From: Candidatus Nitrotoga sp. CP45
Lineage (GTDB): Bacteria > Pseudomonadota > Gammaproteobacteria > Burkholderiales > Gallionellaceae
DNA length: 64,000 nt
Assembly (NCBI GenBank): GCA_945874105.1
Contig: CAMCFJ010000008.1
Location: 18,487-82,486, forward strand
Direction: 5' to 3'
Positions 15,021-24,413 of the stretch are shown here, piece after piece (within the stretch, counting starts at the first letter, position 1; each line of letters opens with the position of its first letter). The notes under the pieces were generated by a model that was not told the DNA's origin, ran no database searches, and was given only the letters and a program-made list of their open reading frames with translations. Both the position numbers and the translations under genes were made by a program.

Positions 15021-16199
15021 TTATGTGCCCTGAGCCAGGAAATTGGAAATCAGCGGGCATAGCTTATCCAGCAATTGCAGCGCTTCTGCGGTAGTGAACA
15101 CCATTGAGGGTAGCAGCCGGATAACGTTGCCATCGGTGACGTTGATCAACAGCCCTTGCGCCAAGGCTTGCTTGACCAATTCCCCGCAGGGCATGTTCAG
15201 TTCAATGCCGATAATCAGCCCCTGCCCTCGAATTTCCACCACGCCAGCCACTGTGGCCAGGCGTGTGCGTAAGTTCTGCTGTATAAATTCGCCTACCGTG
15301 GCTGCATTTGCCACCAGTTGGTCTTCTTCCATTATTGCCAGCGTGGTCAGCACAGCTACACAGGCCAATGGGTTGCCGCCGAAAGTTGAGCCATGATTGC
15401 CCGGCTTGAAGGTGCCCGCCGCCTTACCAGCGGCCAGGCAAGCGCCGACAGGAATGCCGGAGCCGATACCTTTGGCTAGTGTCATTACGTCCGGCAGAAT
15501 GCCAGTATGCTGGTGGGCGAACCATTTGCCGGTACGGCCAATACCGCATTGCACTTCATCCAGCATCAACAGCCAGTTGTGCTGGTCACAAATTTTGCGC
15601 AGTTGCTCGAGATAATGGATATCCAAGGTGCGGATTCCGCCTTCGCCTTGAATGGGTTCGATCAGCACCGCTACGACATCGGGGTTGTGTTCGGCAACTT
15701 GATGTATGGCATCCAGATCATTATAAGGAACGCGTACAAAACCTTTCACCAGTGGCTCGAATCCCGCCTGTACTTTGCGGTTGCCGGTGGCGGATAGCGT
15801 GGCCAAAGTACGGCCATGGAACGCTTTCTCCATCACGATGATGGCAGGATTTTCGATGCCTTGCTGATGGCCATATAGACGCGCCAACTTGATCGCAGCT
15901 TCATTAGCTTCACAGCCAGAATTGCACAAAAATACTTCTTGCATGTTGGCCAGCGCGCACAACTTGTCGGCTACAACTTCCTGCTCGCTTATCTGATACA
16001 GGTTGGAAACGTGCATCAGTTTGCTGATCTGCTCCTTGAGCGCCGCTGTTAAGCGTGGATGGGCATGTCCCAGCGTGTTGACAGCGATGCCGGACAGCGC
16101 ATCAAGGTAGCGTTTGCCATTGCTGTCCCACAGCCAAACGCCTTCTCCGTGCGAGAAGGCGACTGGCAGGCGAGCATAGGTGTTCATCAAATGTGACAT
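15021..16199 (-). CDS. argD: acetylornithine aminotransferase
   Basis: 392 residues, class III PLP-dependent aminotransferase acting on N-acetylornithine (and often succinyldiaminopimelate). Visible motifs are NSGCEANEAAIKLAR, FHGRTLATLSATG, the PLP-phosphate region LMLDEVQCGIGRTGKWFAHQ and the Schiff-base lysine in MTLAKGIGSGIPVGA (about 246). First gene of the argD-argF(-argG) cluster. The start ATG at 16199 is followed by MNTYARLPVAFSHGEG, the usual family start. Confidence 0.95.
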   Translation of the reverse strand: MSHLMNTYARLPVAFSHGEGVWLWDSNGKRYLDALSGIAVNTLGHAHPRLTAALKEQISKLMHVSNLYQISEQEVVADKLCALANMQEVFLCNSGCEANEAAIKLARLYGHQQGIENPAIIVMEKAFHGRTLATLSATGNRKVQAGFEPLVKGFVRVPYNDLDAIHQVAEHNPDVVAVLIEPIQGEGGIRTLDIHYLEQLRKICDQHNWLLMLDEVQCGIGRTGKWFAHQHTGILPDVMTLAKGIGSGIPVGACLAAGKAAGTFKPGNHGSTFGGNPLACVAVLTTLAIMEEDQLVANAATVGEFIQQNLRTRLATVAGVVEIRGQGLIIGIELNMPCGELVKQALAQGLLINVTDGNVIRLLPSMVFTTAEALQLLDKLCPLISNFLAQGT

Positions 16200-16425
16200 A
16201 GATAGATAGAATGACAGACGGCGGCATGGCCGCCGTATTGGGTTCGGGAAATCGCGTATATTGAGCTAAATTGCCCGGATTGTGCAAGGGGAAAATTCAT
16301 ATTGCGCTTTATTAATAAGGGCGTCAGTAATCTAATTGCATTAATAATATTAGTTTGTGCAGCTCGGCTCGAATATTTGCTGTGGCGGATCTATGTGATC
16401 CATGATTTTTGCGAACTAAAACATA

Positions 16426-16451
16426 AAGCCGACAGCACATGCTGTCGGCTT
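16426..16451 (-). terminator. terminator after rpsT
   Basis: A perfect 11-bp stem, AAGCCGACAGC (16426-16436) with GCTGTCGGCTT (16441-16451), loop ACAT. On the minus strand it is followed by TATGTTTTAG. It lies 26 bp after the rpsT stop and should end that transcript before argD. Confidence 0.85.
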
Positions 16452-16476
16452 ACTTGGGGTGCGCGTGCTGCTATGC

Positions 16477-16740
16477 TTAAGCCATTGCCTTGATGGCAGC
16501 GGACAGGCGGCTCTTATGACGCGCAGCCTTATTTTTGTGAATGATCTTTTTGTCGGCGATGGAATCCACGATACTGGTAGATTCGATGAAAACGGCTTGT
16601 GCTACAGCCTTGTCGCCAACTTCAATGGCTTTCGCCACTTTCTTGATTGCAGTACGAAGTTCAGAGCGCAGACTCGTATTATGATCGCGCTGTTTGATTG
16701 CTTGTCTTGCGCGTTTTCTAGCTTGTGCAGTGTTTGCCAT
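16477..16740 (-). CDS. rpsT: 30S ribosomal protein S20
   Basis: 87 residues, very basic and Ala/Lys-rich, start [21 protein letters not shown], end [12 protein letters not shown]20 binds 16S rRNA as a three-helix bundle. Length and sequence are normal. It is monocistronic here, with a strong terminator downstream (16426-16451) and its promoter in the divergent space shared with the cold-shock gene. Confidence 0.97.
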   Translation of the reverse strand: MANTAQARKRARQAIKQRDHNTSLRSELRTAIKKVAKAIEVGDKAVAQAVFIESTSIVDSIADKKIIHKNKAARHKSRLSAAIKAMA

Positions 16741-16969
16741 GGCAATTCCTTGAGGATCTCTCGTGCAATATTTAAAGAGCGGATTATACGAAGGCTTGCC
16801 GATTTTAGCAATTTTTTGTTTTTAGCTGCGTGGCGAGCAAAAAAATTGTCTGGACTTGTAGCACATGATTGTCCGGATTAGCTCAGCTCCAGATTGAGGT
16901 AAATAAAAAAATGGGCACGAACGTTTTGATGAATTTAAAACATGGATTTCGGATGTTCTGGAAATTACC

Positions 16970-16999
16970 TTGACAATATCTATTTGACGAGTGTATAAA
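16970..16999 (+). promoter_or_regulatory. sigma-70 promoter of the cold-shock gene
   Basis: TTGACA at 16970-16975 and TATAAA at 16994-16999 with an 18-bp spacer. The predicted start near 17006 leaves an untranslated leader of about 110 nt before the ATG at 17114, as usual for cspA-type genes. Confidence 0.8.
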
Positions 17000-17074
17000 G
17001 TTTTCTGGCGTTTGATTCAAAGTTTTTGCGATACTGGTTTTTTCCATGTGCAATCTTCGATTCAAATAGTTTCG

Positions 17075-17094
17075 CGGGGGGTTTCCCCGTTTTT
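17075..17094 (+). promoter_or_regulatory. attenuator-like hairpin in the csp leader
   Basis: CGGGG and CCCCG form a 5-bp GC stem with a 5-base loop, followed directly by TTTTT. The structure has the form of a small intrinsic terminator and sits just before the ribosome binding site (AAGGAAG, from about 17099). It may act as a temperature- or anti-termination-controlled attenuator. Confidence 0.5.
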
Positions 17095-17113
17095 AGTTAA
17101 GGAAGTAATACAC

Positions 17114-17317
17114 ATGGCAACTGGTACAGTAAAATGGTTCAACGACGCAAAGGGTTTTGGTTTTGTTACTCCGGATGATGGCAGCGAAGATTTGTTTGCG
17201 CATTTTTCCGCAATCAACATGAGCGGCTTCAAGTCTCTTCAAGAGGGCCAAAAGGTTACTTTTGAAGTGACACAAGGTCCTAAAGGCAAGCAAGCATCCA
17301 ATATTCAAGCTCCTTAA
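17114..17317 (+). CDS. cold-shock protein
   Basis: 67 residues, start [20 protein letters not shown], one OB-fold cold-shock domain. The RNA-binding motifs RNP1 (KGFGFVTP) and RNP2 (LFAHFSAI) are both intact. It binds single-stranded nucleic acid and melts RNA structure. The long leader with its own promoter and hairpin, and a strong terminator after the gene, show a separate regulated unit. Which Csp paralogue it is cannot be told. Confidence 0.96.
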   Translation: MATGTVKWFNDAKGFGFVTPDDGSEDLFAHFSAINMSGFKSLQEGQKVTFEVTQGPKGKQASNIQAP

Positions 17318-17334
17318 TCGGTTCTTGATTAAAT

Positions 17335-17371
17335 AAAAAGGCCCGGCATGAAAATGCCGGGTCTTTTTATT
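17335..17371 (+). terminator. intrinsic terminator of the cold-shock gene
   Basis: CCCGGCAT (17342-17349) pairs with ATGCCGGG (17354-17361) around a GAAA tetraloop. The stem is extended by A/T pairs and followed by CTTTTTATT. A textbook rho-independent terminator 18 bp after the stop. Confidence 0.92.
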
Positions 17372-17496
17372 TCTGGAAGGTAACCCCCTATGAACTAACG
17401 CTTACAGGGCACCTCTAAAAATCCAATTTCCCTGGCAGGTACTGAGGGGGTAGTCTGCTGAGACGCATTACTATGGTGTCTAATCTATCGTATGAG

Positions 17497-18936
17497 CTAA
17501 CCCTGCAACATCCGTACTCCCCATGCCACGCCAAATCCCGTCACTTCGCTTGCTACTATGCCCAGACCACCTTCGCAACGGCTGGCGGATAAATCCACAT
17601 GTAGCCAAGGAGTGTCATCGACAAAGCGCTTGAGAAAACGGGATGCCAAGATATGATCGGCCTCGCCGTCCAGCGTGCATTGCTTGATGTCAGCTACTTT
17701 TGAATCTAGCGTGGTTTCATAGTCGTCATCCAGCGGGAAGGCGCACAAACGCTCGCCGCTTTGCTTGCCCACGCTGACCGCACGCTGTAATAGCTCATCG
17801 CGGTTGCCCAGCACGCCGCTGTAGCGCGCGCCTAAAGCCACGGCCATGCTGCCGGTTAGAGTGGCGAAGTCAATTATCAGATCTGGTTTGGCGCGTGCCG
17901 CCAGCGTGAGTGTGTCGGCTAGCACCATGCGTCCTTCGGCATCGGTGTGAATAATTTCGATTGTGGTGCCGTTCAGCGCAGTCACGATATCGTTTTGTTT
18001 GTACGCCTTGGGACTGATGTGGTTTTGAGCGATCGCCAGCCAGCAATCGATATTCACCGCCAGCTTGCTCTGTGATGCGGCAAGCAAAATGCCGAGTGCT
18101 ACGGCCGACCCGTTCATGTCCTCGTGCATGCCATGCATGTAGCGCGCTGGTTTCAGGTTGTGTCCACCGGTATCGAAGCAAATCCCCTTGCCCACCAACC
18201 CTACGGTTTTTTGGGCTTTTGGATGTGTGTAGCGCAGATGCACGATGGCGGCATCTTCGTCCGCGCTGCCCTGCGCCACAGCCACGAAAGCACCCGCGCC
18301 CAACTTACGCAGTTTCTTGAGATCAAACTCCACATGCTTCCAGCCATGTTGCTGTGCGAGTACCTTTACCCGTGCCCGGTATAGCGCTGGAGTCAGCTCG
18401 TTAGGCGGAAGCACGGTCAGTTCACGGCATAGAAAATTGCCTTCGGCCTGTGCCTTGAGAGATACAAATGCTTGCTTGTCAGCAAAACCGAATAGTTCAA
18501 TTTTTCGCAGCTGTTTGCGTTTATCTTTTTTCTTATATTCCGGCAACAGGGCGCCATTCACCCATGCACCATACACAGCCAGCTCTGCAGCCAGCTTGCG
18601 TTGCGCAGGATCGCCCAGCACCACAATGGCAATGTTTGCGGGCATTTCTGCCAGAAGCAATTGCATGGCTTTGCGCACTTGGGTCTGGATGGTGAAGGCG
18701 TCCTTGGAAAAATCCAGCATCGTCCAGGCTATCAACGCGCCATTAGCGGCATTAGCAGAAACTGGTGAGTCAGTCAGCTCATCCACCTTGAGGCCGCGTC
18801 GTGCCAGCACTGTCTTGAGCAAGTCGCTATGCGGCAAGTCCTGGGGTAGCGTCTTGGCTTTGGGCAGCAGCACCAGCAGATGTTGGTTAATCAGGTTCTT
18901 GGGCAGCGTCAGAGAAAGAGTAAGTTGTGCTAGCAT
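17497..18936 (-). CDS. M17-family leucyl aminopeptidase
   Basis: 479 residues from the ATG at 18936 (MLAQLTLSLTLPKN). M17 enzymes are two-metal cytosolic aminopeptidases. The metal and active-site stretches are GLVGKGICFDTGGHNLKP, MHEDMNGSAV, IHTDAEGRMVLADTL and DFATLTGSM. Two usual signature positions differ: FDSGG is FDTGG, and NTDAEGR is HTDAEGR. The metal ligands Asp and Glu in DAEGR and Lys/Asp in GKG..FD are kept, so it should be active but belongs to a divergent subfamily, not classical PepA. It is divergent from thyA with a 70-bp gap. Confidence 0.88.
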   Translation of the reverse strand: MLAQLTLSLTLPKNLINQHLLVLLPKAKTLPQDLPHSDLLKTVLARRGLKVDELTDSPVSANAANGALIAWTMLDFSKDAFTIQTQVRKAMQLLLAEMPANIAIVVLGDPAQRKLAAELAVYGAWVNGALLPEYKKKDKRKQLRKIELFGFADKQAFVSLKAQAEGNFLCRELTVLPPNELTPALYRARVKVLAQQHGWKHVEFDLKKLRKLGAGAFVAVAQGSADEDAAIVHLRYTHPKAQKTVGLVGKGICFDTGGHNLKPARYMHGMHEDMNGSAVALGILLAASQSKLAVNIDCWLAIAQNHISPKAYKQNDIVTALNGTTIEIIHTDAEGRMVLADTLTLAARAKPDLIIDFATLTGSMAVALGARYSGVLGNRDELLQRAVSVGKQSGERLCAFPLDDDYETTLDSKVADIKQCTLDGEADHILASRFLKRFVDDTPWLHVDLSASRCEGGLGIVASEVTGFGVAWGVRMLQG

Positions 18937-19006
18937 TTGTTCCTCAATAAACTTTATGTATTGTTTGGCATTATACAAACAGTCACCACCTATCCCCTGA
19001 ATCTTT

Positions 19007-19801
19007 ATGCGCCAGTATTTATATTTGATGAAGCATGTGCTCAATCACGGCACAAAAAAGAGCGACCGCACCGGCACTGGCACGGTAAGCATATTCGGCT
19101 ATCAGATGCGCTTTAATCTGGCAGAAGGCTTTCCGCTGGTCACCACCAAAAAGTGTCACCTGAAATCCATCATCCATGAGTTGCTGTGGTTTTTGCAGGG
19201 CGATACCAATATCCGCTATCTCAAGGAAAATGGTGTAAAAATTTGGGATGAATGGGCAGACGAGGATGGCAACCTTGGCCCGGTGTATGGCAAACAGTGG
19301 CGTTCGTGGACAGCATCGGATGGTTTTACCATCGACCAGATTTCAGATGTTATAGAACAGATTAAATGCAATCCCGATTCACGCCGCCTGATCGTTTCCG
19401 CCTGGAACGTAGGGGAGCTGGATCAAATGGCGCTGGCGCCGTGCCATGTCCTGTTCCAGTTTTATGTGTCTGATGGCAAGCTCTCCTGCCAACTGTATCA
19501 GCGCAGCGCGGATATTTTTCTTGGGGTGCCGTTCAATATAGCATCTTACGCGTTGCTTACCTCGATGATGGCGCAAGTATGTGGTCTGAAACCAGGCGAT
19601 TTTGTGCATACTTTCGGCGATGCACATCTGTATCTCAACCATCTGGAACAGGCTGAGCTGCAACTGTCGCGCGAGCCGCGATCGTTACCCGTCATGCACA
19701 TCAATCCTAATGTGAAAAATATCTTCGATTTTAAATTTGAGGACTTTTCGCTGGATGGCTACGACCCACACCCGGCGATTAAAGCCGCAGTCGCTGTATG
19801 A
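19007..19801 (+). CDS. thyA: thymidylate synthase
   Basis: 264 residues, exactly the E. coli length. It methylates dUMP using 5,10-methylene-THF, giving dTMP and dihydrofolate. The catalytic cysteine is in [14 protein letters not shown] (about 146); the dUMP/folate-binding stretch is [20 protein letters not shown], and the C-terminus IKAAVAV closes the active site. Its stop overlaps the folA start (ATGA), which couples production of dihydrofolate with its reduction. Confidence 0.98.
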   Translation: MRQYLYLMKHVLNHGTKKSDRTGTGTVSIFGYQMRFNLAEGFPLVTTKKCHLKSIIHELLWFLQGDTNIRYLKENGVKIWDEWADEDGNLGPVYGKQWRSWTASDGFTIDQISDVIEQIKCNPDSRRLIVSAWNVGELDQMALAPCHVLFQFYVSDGKLSCQLYQRSADIFLGVPFNIASYALLTSMMAQVCGLKPGDFVHTFGDAHLYLNHLEQAELQLSREPRSLPVMHINPNVKNIFDFKFEDFSLDGYDPHPAIKAAVAV

Positions 19802-20316
19802 CGAGTGACGAAGGAGGGGGCAAGAGGAAGGGAAAGCTTGCGATCATTGTTGCAATGGCTCGTAACAGGACCATTGGAATCAACAACACGCTGCCATGGC
19901 GTATTCCGGCAGACCTCAAACGTTTTAAATCGCTCACCATGGGACATCATCTAATCATGGGGCGCAAGACTTTCGATTCCATCGGCAGGCCGCTGCCCGG
20001 CCGCACTACCGTGGTGATAACCCGAAATGATGCATTAAAAATTGAAGGCTGCTTCATGGCGCACTCGCTGGAAGAAGCGATAAAGGCATGTGCGGGGGAT
20101 GAGGAAATTTTCATCATCGGCGGTGCTGAACTCTACGCATTGGCCATGCCGTTAGTGGACACGATCTACCTCACCGAAATCAGACAAGACGTAGCAGGCG
20201 ATGCTCACTTTCCGGAATTTGATAAAAAATTATGGCAGGAATTGTCGCGCGAGCAATGTAGCCAGGAACCCCCTCAGGCCCTGGAATACCATTTCGTTAC
20301 TTATGGCAGGAAATAA
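19798..20316 (+). CDS. folA: dihydrofolate reductase
   Basis: 172 residues. It reduces dihydrofolate to THF with NADPH. Active-site region [20 protein letters not shown] includes the catalytic Asp in PADL. Also visible are the NADPH loops [16 protein letters not shown] and [13 protein letters not shown], and the C-terminal DAHFPEF. The start overlaps the thyA stop by 4 bp. About 12 extra hydrophilic residues ([12 protein letters not shown]) precede the first strand; translation might instead begin later, but no better start is visible. Confidence 0.97.
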   Translation: MTSDEGGGKRKGKLAIIVAMARNRTIGINNTLPWRIPADLKRFKSLTMGHHLIMGRKTFDSIGRPLPGRTTVVITRNDALKIEGCFMAHSLEEAIKACAGDEEIFIIGGAELYALAMPLVDTIYLTEIRQDVAGDAHFPEFDKKLWQELSREQCSQEPPQALEYHFVTYGRK

Positions 20317-20366
20317 TAGACGGTGGTATCTGAAACCAACAGTACGGCGAATGAGGACTACAGGTT

Positions 20367-21743
20367 ATGACTACCATTCAATTTCTCGGGGCAACCGGAA
20401 CGGTCACCGGATCGAAATACCTGATTGAGCATGGCTCGCGGCGCATCCTGGTTGATTGCGGGTTATTTCAGGGATACAAGCCGCTGCGGCTGAAAAACTG
20501 GGCGCCGTTTCCATGCGATCCATCCACTATCGAATGTGTAATTCTTACCCACGCGCATATCGATCACACCGGCTACTTGCCGTTGCTCGCCAAGAACGGC
20601 TTCTCCGGAATGGTTTATTGCTCGGAAGCGACTCGCGATCTTTGCGAGATAATGCTTCCGGACAGCGGACATTTGCAGGAGGAGGAAGCAAACTACGCAA
20701 ACCATCGGGGGTTCTCCAAACACAAGCCGGCTCTGCCGCTTTATACGCGTGAAGATGCCGAACGCTGTTTAAGCCTGTTTCGTCCGATTGAATTCGAACG
20801 CGAAGTTCAACTCGGCAACGGACTCACACTGCGTCTGTTGCCATCCGGCCATATTCTGGGCTCTGCATTCGTTGCCCTGAATACGCCACGAACCTCGCTG
20901 TTGTTTTCCGGTGACCTCGGTCGACCGCACGACTTGGTGATGTCCGCTCCGTCCCGCATCGAAAAGGTGGACTACCTGGTGGTTGAATCGACCTATGGCA
21001 ACCGTCGCCATGACGCGACTGACCCGCTGGTTGCGCTTGCCGAAACCATCAATAAGACAGCTAGCCGTGGGGGAGTGGTATTGATCCCGACTTTTGCGGT
21101 GGGGCGCGCCCAGACGCTGATGTACTGCATTCATTTGTTGAAGGCGCGCAAGGCCATTCCAGATTATCCAGTTTATCTGAATAGCCCGATGGCCAAGGAT
21201 GCGACACGGATTTTCCATCAGCATCACGGCGAGCACCGCCTGACTCCGGCGCAATGCGATGCCTTATGTGGCGCGGCGCGGATCGTCAACAGTGTCGAAG
21301 AATCGCAGCAGCTTAACCGGTCGCATGGGCCAATGATCATTTTGGCCGCAAGCGGCATGGCGACTGGCGGTCGCGTTACCCATCACCTCAAAGCGTTCGC
21401 ACCAGATCCACGCAACACCATTCTGTTTACCGGCTTTCAAGCCGGTGGGACACGCGGTGCCAGTCTGATGAAGGGAGCGGAGACAATCAAGATTCACGGC
21501 GAATATATCCCGGTACGAGCTGAAGTGCGGATGCTGGAAAATCTTTCCGCACATGCCGATGCCGACGAGATTATCGGCTGGCTCAAAGGATATACCCAGC
21601 CGCCGCGCCGCACGTTCATTACCCATGGCGAGCCTGAGGCGGCGGATGCGCTGCGCCAGCGTATCGAGGAAGAATTGCATTGGCAATGTGTGATACCTGA
21701 ATATCTCGAACGCGTGACTCTGGAAGAGAGAGGGATCGACTGA
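20367..21743 (+). CDS. beta-CASP metallo-beta-lactamase RNase
   Basis: 458 residues. An MBL fold with the zinc motif LTHAHIDHTGYLP (HxHxDH), GDLGRPHD and ESTYGNRRHD, then a beta-CASP domain with VLIPTFAVGRAQ, ASGMATGGRVTHHLK and LSAHADADEIIGWL. The C-terminal ITHGEPEAADAL is the RNA-metabolising extension. By family this is a CPSF73/YSH1-like RNA endo/exonuclease found in many bacteria; its substrate is unknown. It starts 51 bp after folA on the same strand and may be co-transcribed. Confidence 0.9.
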   Translation: MTTIQFLGATGTVTGSKYLIEHGSRRILVDCGLFQGYKPLRLKNWAPFPCDPSTIECVILTHAHIDHTGYLPLLAKNGFSGMVYCSEATRDLCEIMLPDSGHLQEEEANYANHRGFSKHKPALPLYTREDAERCLSLFRPIEFEREVQLGNGLTLRLLPSGHILGSAFVALNTPRTSLLFSGDLGRPHDLVMSAPSRIEKVDYLVVESTYGNRRHDATDPLVALAETINKTASRGGVVLIPTFAVGRAQTLMYCIHLLKARKAIPDYPVYLNSPMAKDATRIFHQHHGEHRLTPAQCDALCGAARIVNSVEESQQLNRSHGPMIILAASGMATGGRVTHHLKAFAPDPRNTILFTGFQAGGTRGASLMKGAETIKIHGEYIPVRAEVRMLENLSAHADADEIIGWLKGYTQPPRRTFITHGEPEAADALRQRIEEELHWQCVIPEYLERVTLEERGID

Positions 21744-21824
21744 CTGAAATTCATACTTCGCGCGAGGTGATGCGATGAAGGGCACCTGACAATTCCAGTC
21801 GGCGTGGCCTAGCCGTTTGTATAG

Positions 21825-22319
21825 CTATAAAGGCCGGATTATCGCCTTAACTCGGGCAATCAACGATTTGATGCGTTGCTTGGCCAGTTGGTAAGCCGCC
21901 CATTGATCCAGGTAAGAGTGAATCAGGTTGCGGTAGTACATCACTTTGTTATAGAGCCCGGCAAACCAAAGAACCTGCATGAGTGCCGGTCGAGTCAGGT
22001 TGAAGATGCGGGAAAACAGCGCTACCCCAACCACTTTGGCTACCACAAAAATTGCAGCACCGAAGAACCAATGCCCAGATGCAATAATATGCAACCCGAT
22101 TAGCTTGGCCGGAATTAATATTGAACTGGGTAGCAAAAAAGCGAATACAGCCCAGCGTGGTGGCAGTCCAGCGATATGACGTTCTATCGCATGGACCACG
22201 GGCAGCGCTCCAAGCCGAGCCATCAGCCGTGCCGTTTGATCCCAGATAAACTCTTCAATCAAGAAAAACATGGCAGCAAGCCAGATCAGCGGGGCGAGAA
22301 TAAGACGTTTCAGTTTCAT
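21825..22319 (-). CDS. membrane protein of unknown function
   Basis: 164 residues. Hydrophobic stretches at about 5-22, 57-80 and 83-105 suggest two or three membrane helices, with a very basic C-terminal tail (LAKQRIKSLIARVKAIIRPL). I recognise the type as a conserved proteobacterial membrane protein without known role. It is convergent with the beta-CASP gene (81-bp gap). A GAGG ribosome site precedes the ATG at 22319. Confidence 0.7.
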   Translation of the reverse strand: MKLKRLILAPLIWLAAMFFLIEEFIWDQTARLMARLGALPVVHAIERHIAGLPPRWAVFAFLLPSSILIPAKLIGLHIIASGHWFFGAAIFVVAKVVGVALFSRIFNLTRPALMQVLWFAGLYNKVMYYRNLIHSYLDQWAAYQLAKQRIKSLIARVKAIIRPL

Positions 22320-22370
22320 GGAGGAGGGGTTTTTATGGTGGCGATTTGTTGCCTATAGTAGCCTAGCCAA

Positions 22371-22396
22371 ACTGAATTGTGGTTTAACAATTCAGT
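22371..22396. repeat. perfect 10-bp inverted repeat in a gene-free gap
   Basis: ACTGAATTGT (22371-22380) and ACAATTCAGT (22387-22396) with a 6-base loop. It lies in the 414-bp stretch 22320-22733 between the membrane protein and yqhA. No T-run follows. The remaining stretch has a short plus frame (22377-22613) with no recognisable motif. Confidence 0.5.
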
Positions 22397-22733
22397 CGAC
22401 TATCATCGCGCTCGCAATATTTTCACTCACATGCATGTTGTCCATGCGGTTGAAGACGCAGGCAACTCAGGGGAACCTGGGTGCAGTGAGATTTTACAAT
22501 CGGCAACGGAAGCAGGCACACTTTGGCTACCTGTCATCTGCGGCCTTGGCGCAGCAATTTTATGCGTAACAACTATGGCGCATGACTATCCCGTTAAGTT
22601 GACTATGCCGTAGAATTGGGCGCGAAGCGTCTTTCATTTTTCTCAAGAAAGATTGTGATCAGTAGCGCCAAACTCAGGCATTGTTTTTGGATGAGCATAT
22701 TTAAACAACATTGAATTAATTTATAAGGCAACA

Positions 22734-23249
22734 ATGGAAAATTTTATTGAAGGAATAATATTTCGCAGCCGTTGGTTGCTTGCGCCCATGTATATCGGGC
22801 TGGTCGGCGGATTGATATTTTTGCTTGTGAAATTCGGGCAAGAATTTTTTCACATAATGATCAATATATTGCACACATCAGAGCAAGAAGTCGTTTTATC
22901 GATTCTGGCATTGGTGGACATTACACTGGTTGCGAACCTTCTGATAATGGTAATTTTTAGTGGCTATGAGAATTTCGTCTCCAAGATTGATGTTGGAGAT
23001 CATGTTGATCGACCAGACTGGATGGGCAAAGTAAATTATTCCGGACTCAAACTAAAGCTTATTGGATCCATCGTCGCTATCTCGGCAATTGATTTGTTGA
23101 AGGCTTTTATGCATCAAGCGTCACCCGGCGTGGAGCATTTGGATAATACACAGATGGCGTGGATGGTAGGGATACATATAACGTTTATCGTTTCTGGTGT
23201 CCTGTTTGCACTGATGGACAAGATCGCTGAATCTGTAGCAAAGCATTAA
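22734..23249 (+). CDS. UPF0114 / YqhA-family membrane protein
   Basis: 171 residues, the YqhA family length. It starts MENFIEGIIFRSRWLLAPMY and has four predicted membrane helices (about 14-32, 55-75, 108-126, 143-163). Family signatures include LVDITLVANLLIMVIFSGYENFVSKID and the Lys/Leu-rich loop KLIGSIVAISAIDLLKAFM. The function is unknown in all species. It is a single gene with a hairpin-bounded 98-bp element downstream (23299-23396). Confidence 0.9.
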   Translation: MENFIEGIIFRSRWLLAPMYIGLVGGLIFLLVKFGQEFFHIMINILHTSEQEVVLSILALVDITLVANLLIMVIFSGYENFVSKIDVGDHVDRPDWMGKVNYSGLKLKLIGSIVAISAIDLLKAFMHQASPGVEHLDNTQMAWMVGIHITFIVSGVLFALMDKIAESVAKH

Positions 23250-23298
23250 CGTTCTAAAAAAATCTGAGTTAGACAAAATTAAAAATAAATTGAAACTA

Positions 23299-23396
23299 AA
23301 TCGAGTCTGAACATCCCGCCATGTACGGACAGCTCCCCATGCGGGACTTTGACCCGCTAGATTTAATGCTGTTACTGCGAACGGTCAGACTCGATT
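23299..23396. repeat. 98-bp element bounded by 12-bp inverted repeats
   Basis: AATCGAGTCTGA (23299-23310) and TCAGACTCGATT (23385-23396) are perfect inverted repeats. The interior has a second inverted pair, CCCGC with GCGGG, about 23 bp apart. It sits between the 3' ends of yqhA and the diguanylate cyclase gene. It could be a bidirectional terminator-like RNA structure or a tiny non-autonomous mobile element. Confidence 0.5.
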
Positions 23397-23429
23397 GATA
23401 AGGCCTCACCTTAAACTGCAATTCAACAC

Positions 23430-24413
23430 TTATTTTTCATGCCGTTCCGAAAGCGCCTTCAATGTTCGCTTGTTAGCGTACATAGCTGTGTCGGCGTCAG
23501 ATAGGATGCACTTGATGGACGAATGCCGCTCAGCATCGTATTCTATTTGGCCCACGCTATAGTGAATATCATAGCCACGATGCGCTTCATTGTTATGCAC
23601 GTCCAGCATGTCATTGAAACGCTGTATGCATTCCGATGTTGTCGCATAATCTGAGTCTATCAGTAGCGCAACGAACTCATCACCGCCGAGGCGGCCAATT
23701 ACATCGCATTCGCGAAAAGCTTTCTGCAATAGGCTGGCGAAGGTTACGAGTACGCTGTCTCCTTCCATGTGCCCATAGGTGTCGTTTATCTTTTTGAAGT
23801 CATTTAAATCAAAAAAAAGTAAAGATGCAGGTTTGTTCATACGATGACAAGCTTTCAATGCATGCTGTGCAAGTGCTTCAAAGCCTCGTCGATTAGCCAG
23901 CATGGTTAACTCATCATTGGTTGCCATCTGAACCGCTGCGATTTCTTGCTCAACCATATGGGCAAGATCTTGTAAAAGTTTGCACTCCTCCTCATCCAAT
24001 ATGCGTGGCTTGACATCAATTAGGCAAAGGGTGCCAAGCTTGCTTCCATTCTGAACTGCCAGAGGGCATCCTGCGTAAAAGCGAATACTTGGGTCGCCAG
24101 TGACAAGTGGATTGCTGTAAAAACGTTCGTCGATCAGGGTGTCGGGCACCATAAAAATGTCATCGCCCAAAATTGCATGTCCACAAAAGGAAATGTCTCG
24201 AGGCGTTTCACTGGCAGAAAGGCCCACACACGACTTAAACCACTGACGATTTGTGTCCACCAAGCTAACCAGGGCAATGGGCACGTTGAAGAGATGTTTG
24301 GCCAAGCGGGTCAAGCGATCAAAGCGCTCTTCCGGAGAAGTATCCAGAATATTGAACGACCGCAAGGTGTTGATCCGGGTGTCTTCATTGGCCGGTATGG
24401 CTGGGGCTATCAT
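23430..24413 (-). CDS. GAF-GGDEF diguanylate cyclase
   Basis: 327 residues from the ATG at 24413 (MIAPAIPANEDTRINTLRSF), chosen because AAAGGA lies 7 bases ahead; an upstream in-frame start at 24515 has no such site. GAF domain about 15-160 (DTNRQWFKSCVG, RFYAGCPLAV, LGTLCLIDVKPR). The GGDEF domain, about 165-325, has RLGGDEFVALL intact and an RxxD inhibitory site (RECD) five residues before it. It should make cyclic di-GMP in the cytosol with product feedback. The signal sensed by the GAF domain is unknown. Confidence 0.92.
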   Translation of the reverse strand: MIAPAIPANEDTRINTLRSFNILDTSPEERFDRLTRLAKHLFNVPIALVSLVDTNRQWFKSCVGLSASETPRDISFCGHAILGDDIFMVPDTLIDERFYSNPLVTGDPSIRFYAGCPLAVQNGSKLGTLCLIDVKPRILDEEECKLLQDLAHMVEQEIAAVQMATNDELTMLANRRGFEALAQHALKACHRMNKPASLLFFDLNDFKKINDTYGHMEGDSVLVTFASLLQKAFRECDVIGRLGGDEFVALLIDSDYATTSECIQRFNDMLDVHNNEAHRGYDIHYSVGQIEYDAERHSSIKCILSDADTAMYANKRTLKALSERHEK

